From contig NZ_MLJJ01000030.1 in assembly GCF_002095575.1 (NCBI RefSeq), forward strand, positions 1 to 49,028: a DNA stretch of 49,028 nucleotides, given 5' to 3'. The stretch comes from Pantoea septica. Its GTDB lineage: Bacteria > Pseudomonadota > Gammaproteobacteria > Enterobacterales > Enterobacteriaceae. Below are positions 20,019 to 30,805 of the stretch, piece after piece. The position numbers and the translations under genes are program-made. Position 1 is the first letter of the stretch. Every line of letters begins with the position of its first letter. The notes beneath the pieces are model-generated. The model ran no database searches and was not told the origin of the DNA. It saw nothing but the letters and a program-made list of their open reading frames with translations.

Positions 20019-20049
20019 AAAAAAGCCGGCTGCGATAGCCGGCTTTTTT
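20019..20049. terminator. Terminator between sspB and gltD
   Basis: A 13-bp stem AAAAAAGCCGGCT / AGCCGGCTTTTTT (20019-20031, 20037-20049) with a 5-nt loop. A-run and T-run on both sides make it bidirectional for these convergent genes. Confidence 0.95.
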
Positions 20050-20064
20050 GTCGCTGGGCGACTC

Positions 20065-21492
<1,428 letters not shown>

Positions 21493-21537
21493 TTACGGCT
21501 ATCCCGTCCGGCGCGCCGCGCTGGACGGGGCAAACTA

Positions 21538-24500
21538 TTACTGTGCCTGCACGCGCAGCTCTGCTGCGGAACGACTGCGGTGACCCAGCAACGCTTTGAC
21601 GTCGCTGGACTTGGGTTTAACCAGCGCGAAGCGCGACGACCAGAGCGGCCAGTTGGCGAGGATCTCTTCGCCGCGGCTAGAGCCGGTGTGCTGTACATGC
21701 TCGGTGATCAGACCGCGCAGGTGCTCTTCATGGATCGCCAGCTCGTCGACGTTGAGCACTTCCACCAGCTCCGGGTTGACGCGCTTGCGGAACTCGCCGT
21801 CTTCATCCAGCACGTAGGCGAAGCCGCCTGTCATGCCAGCGCCGAAGTTGACGCCGGTGCGGCCCAGCACGCAGACAATGCCGCCGGTCATATATTCGCA
21901 TCCGTTGTCGCCGATCCCTTCTACCACCGTAATCGCGCCCGAGTTGCGCACGGCGAAACGCTCGCCTGCGCGGCCTGCGGCGAACAGCTTGCCGCCCGTC
22001 GCGCCGTAGAGGCAGGTGTTGCCCGCTATGGTCGCTTCGTGGCTGCGGAACGCGGAGCCGACCGGTGGACGGATTGCCAGCATGCCGCCCGCCATTCCCT
22101 TGCCGACGTAGTCGTTGGCGTCGCCGGTAAGCGTCAGCTCAACGCCGCCAGCGTTCCACACGCCGAAGCTCTGACCGGCGGTGCCGGAGAAGTGCGCGCG
22201 GATCGGATCCGCCGCCAGCCCCTGATCGCCGTGGATCGCCGCGATAGCGCCGGAGAGCGTCGCGCCGACGGAGCGGTCGGTGTTGCGAATATCGAAGAAG
22301 AAGGTCTTGCTCTGTCTCGCTTCTACAAACGGCATCGCCTGGTCGTGCAGCGCTTTATTCAGCTCGCCCTTGTCGAAAGGCGGGTTGCTGCCTTCGGTGC
22401 AGTGCAGCGCTTTACCCGGCATTGGCGTCGCGGTTTTCAGCAGCGACGAGAGATCCAGGTTCTGCTGCTTGGCGGTGAAGCCGTCCAGCTCTTTCAGCAG
22501 GTCGGTGCGGCCGATCAGGTCAGTCAGGCGCTTCACGCCCAGGCTGGCCATCAGCTCGCGGGTTTCACGCGCGATGAACTCAAAGTAGTTGGTTACCTTG
22601 AAGGGCAGGCCGTGATAGTGGTTCTTACGCAGCTTGTCGTCCTGGGTCGCCACGCCGGTCGCGCAGTTGTTCAGGTGACAGATACGCAGGTATTTACAGC
22701 CCAGCGCCACCATCGGACCGGTGCCGAAGCCGAAGCTTTCCGCGCCGAGGATCGCCGCTTTGATAATGTCGAGGCCGGTTTTCAGGCCGCCGTCGACCTG
22801 CAGACGGATCTTATGACGCAGACCGTTGGAGACCAGCGCCTGCTGGGTTTCCACCAGTCCGAGCTCCCATGGACAGCCCGCATATTTCACCGAGCTTAAC
22901 GGGCTGGCGCCGGTGCCGCCGTCATAGCCGGCAATGGTGATCAGGTCGGCATAAGCTTTCGCCACGCCGGTCGCGATGGTGCCGACGCCTGGCTCGGAGA
23001 CCAGTTTCACCGATATCATCGCTTTAGGATTCACCTGCTTCAGGTCGAAAATCAGCTGCGCCAGATCTTCGATCGAGTAAATGTCATGATGCGGTGGCGG
23101 GGAGATAAGCGTGACACCCGGCACGGAGTAGCGCAGCTTCGCGATATACGGCGTGACTTTGTCGCCCGGCAGCTGGCCGCCTTCGCCCGGCTTCGCGCCC
23201 TGCGCCACTTTAATCTGAATGACGTCGGCGTTGACCAGGTAGGCCGGCGTCACGCCGAAGCGGCCGGAAGCGACCTGCTTGATGCGCGAAACTTTGTTAG
23301 TGCCGTAGCGCGCCGGATCTTCGCCGCCTTCGCCGGAGTTGGAGCAGCCGCCGAGCGTGTTCATCGCTTCGGCCAGCGCCTCATGCGCCTCCGGACTGAG
23401 CGCGCCTATAGACATCGCCGCGGTGTCAAAACGCTTAAACAGCTCGCTGGCCGGCTCGACGTCGTCGATGTGGACCGATTCGGCGCCTGGCTGCAGCGCC
23501 AGCAGATCGCGCAGCGTCGCGACCGGGCGCTCGTTCACCAGCTTCGCATAGGCCTGATAGTCGCTGTATTCGCCGCTCTCGACGGCGCGTTGCAGCGTAC
23601 CTACCACGTCCGGGTTATAGGCATGATACTCGCCGCCGTATACATACTTCAGCAGGCCGCCCTGGTCCAGCGGCTTGCGCTGCAGCCAGGCGCGTTTCGC
23701 CAGGTTGGTGAGATCCTGCTGGAAATCGGCGAAGCTGGCGCCGCTGATGCGGCTGACCACGCCCTGGAAGCAGAGACGCGATACATCGGCATGCAGGCCC
23801 ACCGCTTCGAACAGTTTCGAGCAGCGATAGGAGGCGATGGTCGAGATGCCCATCTTGGACATGATCTTGTAAAGGCCTTTGTTGATGCCGTTACGGTAGT
23901 TCAGCATCACCGCGCGATAGTCTTTCTCGATCACGTTGCTGTCGACCATCTTCGCCAGCGATTCATAGGCCAGATAAGGATAGATAGCGGTCGCGCCGAA
24001 GCCGAGCAGTACGGCGAAGTGGTGCGGATCGCGCGCGCTGGCGGTTTCAACGATAATGTTGGCGTCGCAGCGCAGGTTTTTCTCAACCAGACGCGTCTGC
24101 ACCGCGCCGACGATCATCGGCGCCGGAACCGGCAGGCGGTTTTCGCCGATGGCGCGATCGGAGAGCACCAGCAGCACGGTGCCGTCGCGCACCATACGCT
24201 CGGCCTCGTCGCACAGCGCGTGCATCGCCTGTTCCAGGGTTTGCGTCGCCGGATCGAAGGTGCAGTCGAGCGTGTCGGCGCGATAGTACTCGCCTTCCAT
24301 GGTGGTCAGCTGATTAAAATCGGACCACAGCAGGATAGGGGACTTAAAGCTGACGCGATGCGCCTGGCCTTCCGCTTCGCAGAAGACGTTCATTTCACGG
24401 CCGATGCTGGTGGCCAGCGACATCACATGGTTTTCACGCAGCGGATCGATTGGCGGGTTGGTTACCTGCGCAAATTGCTGGCGGAAATAGTCATAAATAA

Positions 24501-26007
24501 TGCGCGGGCGGCTGGAGAGTACGGCGAACGGCGTGTCGTCGCCCATTGAGCCGACCGCTTCCTGGCCGTTCTCGCCCAGCACGCGAATAATAGTGTCGAG
24601 CTCTTCGCTGCTGTAGCCGAACTGCTTCTGGTAGGTCGCCAGCAGCGGATCGTTCAGCTCGCGGCTGCCGACCTGGTCATCAGGCAGATCTTCGAACGGC
24701 ACCAGACGCTTAACGTTTTTCTCCATCCACTCTTTATAGGGATGGCGGCTCTTCAGATCGTTATCGGTTTCCGCCGAATGGAGGATGCGCCCGATGCGGG
24801 TGTCGATCACCATCAGCTCGCCAGGACCGACGCGGCCTTTTTCCACCACTTCGTCCGGCTGGTAGTCCCAGATGCCGACTTCGGATGCGCAGGTAATCAG
24901 CTTGTCCTTGGTGATCACATAGCGCGCCGGGCGCAGGCCGTTACGGTCAAGGTTACAGGCGGCGTAGCGGCCGTCGGACATGACGATGCCTGCCGGGCCG
25001 TCCCACGGCTCCATATGCATGGAGTTGAAGTCGAAGAAGGCGCGCAGTTCCGGATCCATATCCGGGTTGTTCTGCCAGGCGGGCGGCACCAGCAGGCGCA
25101 TCGCACGCACCAGGTCCATACCGCCGTTCAGGAACAGCTCCAGCATGTTGTCCATCGAACTGGAGTCGGAGCCGGTTTCATTGACGAACGGCCCGGCATT
25201 CTGCAGATCGGGGATCAGCGGCGTATTGAATTTGTAGGCGCGCGCGCGCGCCCACTGCCGGTTACCGGCGATGGTGTTGATTTCGCCGTTGTGCGCCATA
25301 TAGCGGAACGGCTGCGCCAGCGGCCAGCGCGGCACGGTGTTGGTAGAGAAGCGCTGGTGGAACAGGCAGATAGCCGATTCCAGACGCAGGTCCGCCAGGT
25401 CGAGATAGAAGCGCGGCAGGTCGGCCGGCATACACAGGCCTTTATAGATATTGACCTGGTTTGAGAAGCTGCAGATATAAAATGCTTTATCGTCGGTCTG
25501 CTCGATGCGCTTTTCCGCGCGGCGGCGCGCCATATAAAGGCGACGCTCCATATCGCGCGGACGCCAGCCGGCCGGGGCGTTGATAAAGAGTTGCTGAATG
25601 CGCGGCATAGAGGAGAGGGCGATCTCTCCCAATACGTCCTGATTGACGGGCACGTCGCGCCAGCCGACCACAGAGAGGGTTTCACGGACCACTTCCTCTT
25701 CCACAATGCGGCGGCTCGCCTGAGCCTCTTCCTCATCATGGCTGAGGAACAGCATGCCTACGGCGTAATTTTTCGCCAGGCGCCAGCCTTTTTCTTCCGC
25801 AACGACGCGGAAGAAACGGTCAGGTTTTTGTAATAACAGACCACAGCCGTCGCCGGTCTTGCCGTCGGCAAGGATCGCGCCACGGTGTTGCATACGGGCC
25901 AGCGCGTGGATAGCGGTACGCACCACCTTGTGGCTAGGTTCGCCTTCTATATGGGCGATGAGGCCGAAACCACAGTTATCCTTTTCAAGGGATTTGTCAT
26001 ACAACAT
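21538..26007 (-). CDS. gltB: Glutamate synthase (NADPH) large subunit
   Basis: The 1489-residue alpha subunit has three parts. An N-terminal class II glutaminase domain uses Cys12 as nucleophile after removal of an 11-residue propeptide (MLYDKSLEKDN-CGFG). Central and FMN-binding synthase domains carry the 3Fe-4S cysteines around CKYLRICHLNNC (about residue 1105). The C-terminal domain is the GXGXG beta-helix. I choose ATG 26007 because GGGGAGG precedes it and the propeptide is then of normal length; the frame continues 32 codons upstream to 26103 with unconserved sequence. It is the largest gene in the window and divergent from arcB. Confidence 0.98.
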   Translation of the reverse strand: MLYDKSLEKDNCGFGLIAHIEGEPSHKVVRTAIHALARMQHRGAILADGKTGDGCGLLLQKPDRFFRVVAEEKGWRLAKNYAVGMLFLSHDEEEAQASRRIVEEEVVRETLSVVGWRDVPVNQDVLGEIALSSMPRIQQLFINAPAGWRPRDMERRLYMARRRAEKRIEQTDDKAFYICSFSNQVNIYKGLCMPADLPRFYLDLADLRLESAICLFHQRFSTNTVPRWPLAQPFRYMAHNGEINTIAGNRQWARARAYKFNTPLIPDLQNAGPFVNETGSDSSSMDNMLELFLNGGMDLVRAMRLLVPPAWQNNPDMDPELRAFFDFNSMHMEPWDGPAGIVMSDGRYAACNLDRNGLRPARYVITKDKLITCASEVGIWDYQPDEVVEKGRVGPGELMVIDTRIGRILHSAETDNDLKSRHPYKEWMEKNVKRLVPFEDLPDDQVGSRELNDPLLATYQKQFGYSSEELDTIIRVLGENGQEAVGSMGDDTPFAVLSSRPRIIYDYFRQQFAQVTNPPIDPLRENHVMSLATSIGREMNVFCEAEGQAHRVSFKSPILLWSDFNQLTTMEGEYYRADTLDCTFDPATQTLEQAMHALCDEAERMVRDGTVLLVLSDRAIGENRLPVPAPMIVGAVQTRLVEKNLRCDANIIVETASARDPHHFAVLLGFGATAIYPYLAYESLAKMVDSNVIEKDYRAVMLNYRNGINKGLYKIMSKMGISTIASYRCSKLFEAVGLHADVSRLCFQGVVSRISGASFADFQQDLTNLAKRAWLQRKPLDQGGLLKYVYGGEYHAYNPDVVGTLQRAVESGEYSDYQAYAKLVNERPVATLRDLLALQPGAESVHIDDVEPASELFKRFDTAAMSIGALSPEAHEALAEAMNTLGGCSNSGEGGEDPARYGTNKVSRIKQVASGRFGVTPAYLVNADVIQIKVAQGAKPGEGGQLPGDKVTPYIAKLRYSVPGVTLISPPPHHDIYSIEDLAQLIFDLKQVNPKAMISVKLVSEPGVGTIATGVAKAYADLITIAGYDGGTGASPLSSVKYAGCPWELGLVETQQALVSNGLRHKIRLQVDGGLKTGLDIIKAAILGAESFGFGTGPMVALGCKYLRICHLNNCATGVATQDDKLRKNHYHGLPFKVTNYFEFIARETRELMASLGVKRLTDLIGRTDLLKELDGFTAKQQNLDLSSLLKTATPMPGKALHCTEGSNPPFDKGELNKALHDQAMPFVEARQSKTFFFDIRNTDRSVGATLSGAIAAIHGDQGLAADPIRAHFSGTAGQSFGVWNAGGVELTLTGDANDYVGKGMAGGMLAIRPPVGSAFRSHEATIAGNTCLYGATGGKLFAAGRAGERFAVRNSGAITVVEGIGDNGCEYMTGGIVCVLGRTGVNFGAGMTGGFAYVLDEDGEFRKRVNPELVEVLNVDELAIHEEHLRGLITEHVQHTGSSRGEEILANWPLWSSRFALVKPKSSDVKALLGHRSRSAAELRVQAQ

Positions 26008-26855
26008 TTCAGTGAACCTCCCCAGGCTCTGTGGATTCCCTTTGGTCGGGCTACGGGCGCAGAAAGTGCTAAGCGACAGGCTGGCGCGCATCGTGCGCTG
26101 CACTCCTGTGTCGCCCCATCTGTCTGGCCTTTGGCGTCGTTGTCACAAGCGTCGTGGTCTTGTTACAGGGGGAATCTCTGTTACTGCATAAATATGACGA
26201 GTTGAGCACTCGTCCAGAAAGCTTCCAGCGGATTTCCAACTTATCGGGAAAGCGGAATAAGGTCAAATAGCGTTCCTGGTCGTCTTTTTAACGGGGATTT
26301 GTTAATTAAGTTACTGAATTTTATCCATTTAACTATAAAAAAAGAGGCGATCGGCCATTGCGCCTGCCCGGCCGAAATGTGAACTGTCTCACTGTCATGC
26401 AGCCGTCATATCCCTTCGCCGTGCTGGTTTGATACGCTTTAACAGCAGAATGTGCTGCATAGCAGATTACCCGCACATCATGTATCTGTTTTTCTTATAA
26501 CAGCCTCTTTGCTGCAAATGAGCTGGCGTCATAAGTAAAATTAATCACGGCAAGCGCGATTATTCACGCAATTAAAATGAATTTATATGCAAATAGAAAA
26601 AGGGGTGCCGGGACAACGGAAAGCTGTCGACAAAGAAAAGAGAGGTTTGGATCACAGTCGCCGAGAAGCAGGCGGCCCTCCAGATTATTCGGTTGGCGCA
26701 ATTAGTCAAGTGATTTAGCGCCAGCGCAGGCATCGTCGGCGATCGTGGCGTCAGATGCACCATAACGGGGCGTAACGCGCGCTTTCCGGCGCTTCGTCGC
26801 GCCATCGACGGCTTAATTACGCTATGATGAGCCTGTTCTTTTCCAGGGAGTTCGT
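26008..26855. promoter_or_regulatory. gltB-arcB divergent intergenic region
   Basis: This 848-bp region has no convincing gene. yhcC, which lies here in E. coli, is absent. A clearly A+T-rich patch at about 26285-26345 (with runs such as TTAATTAAG and ACTATAAAAAAA) and another around 26530-26600 are the sort of sites Lrp, IHF or H-NS bind. E. coli gltB is under Lrp and IHF control from far upstream sites (established knowledge). I did not identify a reliable promoter for either gene. TATGAT at 26823-26828, 28 bp before arcB, is a possible -10. Confidence 0.45.
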
Positions 26856-29198
26856 ATGAAACAGATTCGCCTGCTGGCGCAGTATTATGTTGATTTGATG
26901 GTTAAGCTGGGACTGGTGCGTTTTTCGCTGCTGCTGGCGTCGGCGCTGGTGGTGCTGGCGATGGTGGTGCAGATGGCGGTGACCATGGTGCTGCGCGGCC
27001 ATGTCGAAAGCATCGACGTGGTACGTTCGGTGTTCTTCGGGCTGCTGATTACGCCCTGGGCGGTCTACTTTCTCTCGGTGGTGGTCGATCAGCTGGAGGA
27101 GTCGCGTCAGCGTCTGTCGCGACTGGTGGATAAGCTGGAAGAGATGCGCACCCGCGATTTAGAACTCAATCAGCAGATGAAAGAGACCATCACCCAGCTC
27201 AATCAGGAAATTAACGACCGTATCAAGGCGGAGCAGGCGCGCGAGCAGGTGATGGATAAGCTGCGCGAGGAGATGGCCCGCCGCGAACAGGCGCAGATCG
27301 AACTGGAACAGCAATCCTCGTTTCTGCGATCTTTCCTCGACGCTTCGCCCGATCTGGTGTTCTACCGCAATATCGACAAGCAGTTCTCCGGCTGTAACCG
27401 CGCCATGGAGTTGCTGACCGGCAAAAGCGAAAAGCAGCTGATCGGCCTGACGCCGCGCGATATCTATGACGATGACGCCGCGACCAAAGTGCTGGAGACG
27501 GATGAAAAGGTTTTCCGTCATAACGTATCGCTCACTTACGAACAGTGGCTGCAATATCCGGACGGGCGCAAAGCCTGTTTCGAAATCCGTAAAGTGCCTT
27601 ACTACGACCGCGTTGGCAAACGCAGCGGGCTGATGGGCTTCGGCCGCGATATTACCGAACGTAAGCGCTACCAGGACGCGCTGGAGAACGCCAGCCGGGA
27701 GAAAACCACCTTTATCTCTACTATCAGCCACGAGCTGCGTACGCCGCTTAACGGCATTGTGGGCCTGAGCCGCATTTTGCTCGACACCGATCTCAATCAG
27801 GAACAGCTGAAATACCTGAAAACCATTCACGTTTCAGCGATTACGCTCGGCAATATCTTCAACGACGTTATTGAAGTCGACAAGATCGAGCGCCGCAAGG
27901 TGCAGCTGGATAACCAGCCGCTCGACTTCACCGGCTTCCTGGCGGATCTGGAGAACCTTTCCGGACTGCTGGCGCAGCCGAAAGGGCTCAGGTTCGTGAT
28001 GGCGCCCGCTTTACCGCTGCCACACAAGATTTGCGCCGACGGCACGCGCCTGCGTCAGATCCTGTGGAACCTGATCGGCAACGCGGTGAAATTCACCCAG
28101 CAGGGCGAAATCGTGGTGCGCGTCGCCTATGAGCCGAATGAGACTCTGCGCTTCGAGGTAGAGGACTCCGGCCAGGGCATTCCGCAAGAAGAGCAGGACA
28201 AGATCTTCGCCATGTATTATCAGGTGAAAGATCAGCACGGCGGCAAGCCGGCGACCGGCACCGGCATCGGGCTGGCGGTGTCGCGTCGTCTGGCGCAGGC
28301 GATGGGCGGCGATATTACCGTACGCAGCGCGCCAGGCCAGGGCTCCTGCTTTACCGTGCTGATCAAGGCGCCGCGCGTGGCCGAAGAGGTGGAGGATGAC
28401 AGCAGAGACAGCAGCATGCCGCTGCCGGCGCTACACGTTTTACTGGTGGAAGATATTGAGCTGAACGTCATCGTGGCGCGCTCGGTGCTGGAGAAGCTTG
28501 GCTGCAGCGTCGAGGTCGCCATGACCGGCCAGGCCGCGCTGGAAATGTTCGATCCGCTGGAGTTCGATCTCGCCCTGCTGGATATCCAGCTGCCGGATAT
28601 GACCGGACTCGACGTCTCGCGCGCCATCCATCAGCGCTATCCAGACGCCAGCCTGCCGCCGCTGGTGGCGCTGACCGCCAACGTGCTCAAAGATAAAAAA
28701 GAGTATCTGGAAGCCGGTATGGACGACGTGCTGAGCAAACCGCTTTCCGTTCCGGCGCTTACCGCCATGATCAAGAAGTTCTGGGATCATCAAAATGAAG
28801 AGGCTGGCGCCGACCACCCGGAAAGCGATGACAAGACGCGCGCGCTGCTGGATGTGCCGATGCTGGAGCAATATATCGAACTGGTGGGCCCCAGCCTGAT
28901 TACGCAGAGCCTGACGATGTTTGAACAGATGATGCCTGGCTATCTGGAGGTGCTTGATTCGAACCTTATGGCGCGCGACCAGAAAGGCATTGCGGAAGAG
29001 GGGCACAAAATCAAAGGCGCGGCGGGATCGGTTGGGCTACAGCATCTGCAGCAGGTAGCTAAACAGATTCAAAGCCCGGAGCTGCCTGCATGGTGGGATA
29101 ACGTAGGCGAATGGGTTGAAGAGCTCAAGCGCGAGTGGCGTCATGACGTTCAGGTATTGCGCGACTGGGTAGCGGAAAGAGAAAACCAGGGGGCCTGA
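26856..29198 (+). CDS. arcB: Aerobic respiration control sensor kinase ArcB
   Basis: ArcB senses the redox state of the quinone pool and phosphorylates ArcA when oxygen is limiting. The 780-residue hybrid kinase has two membrane helices (about 22-45 and 57-77), a coiled-coil linker and a PAS domain. The dimerisation domain carries His292 (SHELRTPLNG). The ATPase domain has DSGQGIP and GTGIGLAVS. A receiver domain has Asp576 (LLDIQLPD), and the HPt domain has His717 (EEGHKIKGAAG). The regulatory cysteines Cys180 and Cys241 are both kept. Its stop codon touches the 3' end of the oppositely oriented arcZ RNA gene. Confidence 0.98.
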   Translation: MKQIRLLAQYYVDLMVKLGLVRFSLLLASALVVLAMVVQMAVTMVLRGHVESIDVVRSVFFGLLITPWAVYFLSVVVDQLEESRQRLSRLVDKLEEMRTRDLELNQQMKETITQLNQEINDRIKAEQAREQVMDKLREEMARREQAQIELEQQSSFLRSFLDASPDLVFYRNIDKQFSGCNRAMELLTGKSEKQLIGLTPRDIYDDDAATKVLETDEKVFRHNVSLTYEQWLQYPDGRKACFEIRKVPYYDRVGKRSGLMGFGRDITERKRYQDALENASREKTTFISTISHELRTPLNGIVGLSRILLDTDLNQEQLKYLKTIHVSAITLGNIFNDVIEVDKIERRKVQLDNQPLDFTGFLADLENLSGLLAQPKGLRFVMAPALPLPHKICADGTRLRQILWNLIGNAVKFTQQGEIVVRVAYEPNETLRFEVEDSGQGIPQEEQDKIFAMYYQVKDQHGGKPATGTGIGLAVSRRLAQAMGGDITVRSAPGQGSCFTVLIKAPRVAEEVEDDSRDSSMPLPALHVLLVEDIELNVIVARSVLEKLGCSVEVAMTGQAALEMFDPLEFDLALLDIQLPDMTGLDVSRAIHQRYPDASLPPLVALTANVLKDKKEYLEAGMDDVLSKPLSVPALTAMIKKFWDHQNEEAGADHPESDDKTRALLDVPMLEQYIELVGPSLITQSLTMFEQMMPGYLEVLDSNLMARDQKGIAEEGHKIKGAAGSVGLQHLQQVAKQIQSPELPAWWDNVGEWVEELKREWRHDVQVLRDWVAERENQGA

Positions 29199-29318
29199 AA
29201 AAAAATGACCCCAGTCGAAGACCGGGGTGCGCGAATACTGCGCCAACACCAGGGAAAAAGTCGCTGTTGCTATACTTGGAGGAGTTTAAGCGCAGCAGCG
29301 TGGTATCGGTTAACGTCT
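29198..29318 (-). ncRNA. arcZ: ArcZ small regulatory RNA
   Basis: ArcZ is an Hfq-dependent RNA encoded opposite the end of arcB in enterobacteria; it activates rpoS and represses flagellar and other mRNAs, and is itself repressed by ArcA. On the minus strand this segment has GGTGTTGGCGCAGTATTCGC (about 29251-29232), which I recognise as the conserved core of the processed RNA. A 9-bp terminator stem ACCCCGGTC/GACTGGGGT (29228-29220, 29216-29208) and eight Ts (29205-29198) follow. The processed form would be about 29198-29256. The 5' end of the primary transcript is set by the E. coli length (about 121 nt) and is uncertain; the 5' half is not visibly conserved. Confidence 0.85.
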
Positions 29319-30082
29319 GTCATCACCTTAGCAAATTCATCAATGACCAGGTAAAGATTCATTAAAATGTGTGATGTTGAGCAGCGTTTAAATACAGAAA
29401 ACATTAATTTGCCAACACAGTCAAGTAAGGAATTAATTTCTGCGTTGCATTGCGCTTATTTTGACCAATTGTTGCATTTTTTGTGCGGTTTTCGGTTGCC
29501 ATGACGTTAGGAGCATGGCCTTAAACCCGGAAAAAGGGCGCACAGCGGTTTATCGCGGCTTGAGTTATGATAACGCAATGAAATTTAAAGTATAAAGGGC
29601 TATTTCCGCGCTATTATCCAAAACGTTTTGGAAAGCGCGTCTTTAAAGTTCCAGATTTAAATTAAGTCCTGTCATTTTGCAGGGCGCCACGCATAAAATT
29701 GAGTGGTGCAGACAGCGCTATGAAGAGCAAATTAGCAGCCTGAAGTTGCCTGTTGTGTAACCATTCGCTTCATTTGGTGAAAAGCACAACAGTGCTCTCT
29801 TGCCCATAGTTTAGAAAAGTAAATCATTTGAAGTGGCGCTTATTACCAATCATTAAGTATATGGCGTGAAAAGCGATAAGCGGGCAACAAGTATGGAACC
29901 GATTCCTTTTTTACGGAAGTGCTTGATGTCATTCGATCTGTTTTACTATTTTACGGATAAAACTGCGCGGTAACGGTTAAGCGACGCGCAACTTTTGGCG
30001 CTTCTTCAGCGCTTTTGAACAAAATGCGGCTTTCATCACGCCGGGAATTGATTAATGCAGGGAACAGGTAAGAGAACATTGC
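29319..30082. other. A+T-rich gene-free region between arcZ and mtgA
   Basis: No plausible gene is found in this stretch of more than 700 bp. elbB and yrbL, which flank mtgA in E. coli, are both missing. Bases 29341-29460 contain 41 G or C in 120 (34 percent), far below the neighbouring genes. It contains a perfect 16-bp palindrome at 29617-29632 and a weak hairpin followed by TTTT at 29998-30016. The mtgA promoter must lie in its right part; TTGATG followed after 18 bp by TATTTT (near 29923-29952) is one candidate. The low GC suggests a decayed or acquired segment, or a protein-binding region. Confidence 0.6.
29617..29632. promoter_or_regulatory. Perfect 16-bp palindrome, LacI-family operator-like
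   Basis: TCCAAAACGTTTTGGA is a perfect inverted repeat centred on CG, the usual design of LacI/GalR-family operators. Outer arms CGCGCT (29607-29612) and AGCGCG (29634-29639) extend the dyad with unequal spacing. No adjacent regulator or target gene is evident, so function is a guess. Confidence 0.35.
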
Positions 30083-30802
30083 ATGAGCAAGAATAAAGGT
30101 AACCGCTGGCAACGCATTAAGCGGCTTGCTATCGGCGCAGTGGTCGCTGTCGCGGGTATCTGGGTCGCGGGAATTATTGTGTTTTCCTTTCTGCCGGTGC
30201 CATTTTCAGCGGTGATGGCGGAACGGCAAATCGGTGCCTGGCTGCGCGGCGACGTTCATTACGTCGCGCACGCCGACTGGGTGGGTCACGATGAGATATC
30301 GCCCTGGATGGCGCTGGCGGTGATCGCCGCAGAAGATCAAAAATTTCCCGAGCACTGGGGATTTGACGTCGACGCGATTGAAACGGCGCTGGGCAGCGAA
30401 GGCGAGCGCATGCGCGGCGCTTCGACGCTTTCGCAGCAAACGGCGAAAAATCTTTTTCTCTGGGATGGGCGCAGCTGGGTGAGGAAAGGGCTGGAGGCGG
30501 GCTTGACGGTTGGCATCGAAACCGTCTGGACCAAACGTCGCATCCTGACGGTCTATCTCAATATCGCCGAGTTCGGGCAGGGCACCTTTGGCGTAGAGGC
30601 GGCGGCGCAGCGCTATTTTCACAAGCCGGCCAGCCGTTTGACGATAGCGGAAGCGGCGCTGCTGGCGGCGGTGCTGCCGAACCCCATCCGTTTTCGCGCC
30701 GACGCGCCCTCTGGCTATGTGCGGCAGCGTCAGCAGTGGATTATGCGCCAGATGCGCCAGCTAGGCGGAGAAGGCTTTCTGCAGCGTCATCATCTCAACT
30801 AG
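30083..30802 (+). CDS. mtgA: Monofunctional biosynthetic peptidoglycan transglycosylase MtgA
   Basis: A 239-residue family GT51 enzyme that polymerises lipid II into glycan strands without a transpeptidase domain. It has one N-terminal membrane helix (about 15-38). The catalytic first Glu is in [12 protein letters not shown] (Glu84), followed by the GT51 motifs [16 protein letters not shown] and [15 protein letters not shown]. Length is close to the 242 residues of E. coli. Its stop lies only 3 bp from the stop of npr on the other strand, with no terminator between them, because yrbL is absent. Confidence 0.97.
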   Translation: MSKNKGNRWQRIKRLAIGAVVAVAGIWVAGIIVFSFLPVPFSAVMAERQIGAWLRGDVHYVAHADWVGHDEISPWMALAVIAAEDQKFPEHWGFDVDAIETALGSEGERMRGASTLSQQTAKNLFLWDGRSWVRKGLEAGLTVGIETVWTKRRILTVYLNIAEFGQGTFGVEAAAQRYFHKPASRLTIAEAALLAAVLPNPIRFRADAPSGYVRQRQQWIMRQMRQLGGEGFLQRHHLN

Positions 30803-30805
30803 CGT

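Noticed and set aside
23086..24549. 487-codon open frame on the plus strand
   Set aside because: Antisense shadow of gltB, Arg/His-rich and without recognisable motifs.
26008..26103. 32-codon N-terminal extension of gltB
   Set aside because: Unconserved sequence, no ribosome-binding site as good as GGGGAGG before 26007, and it would lengthen the propeptide before the catalytic cysteine.
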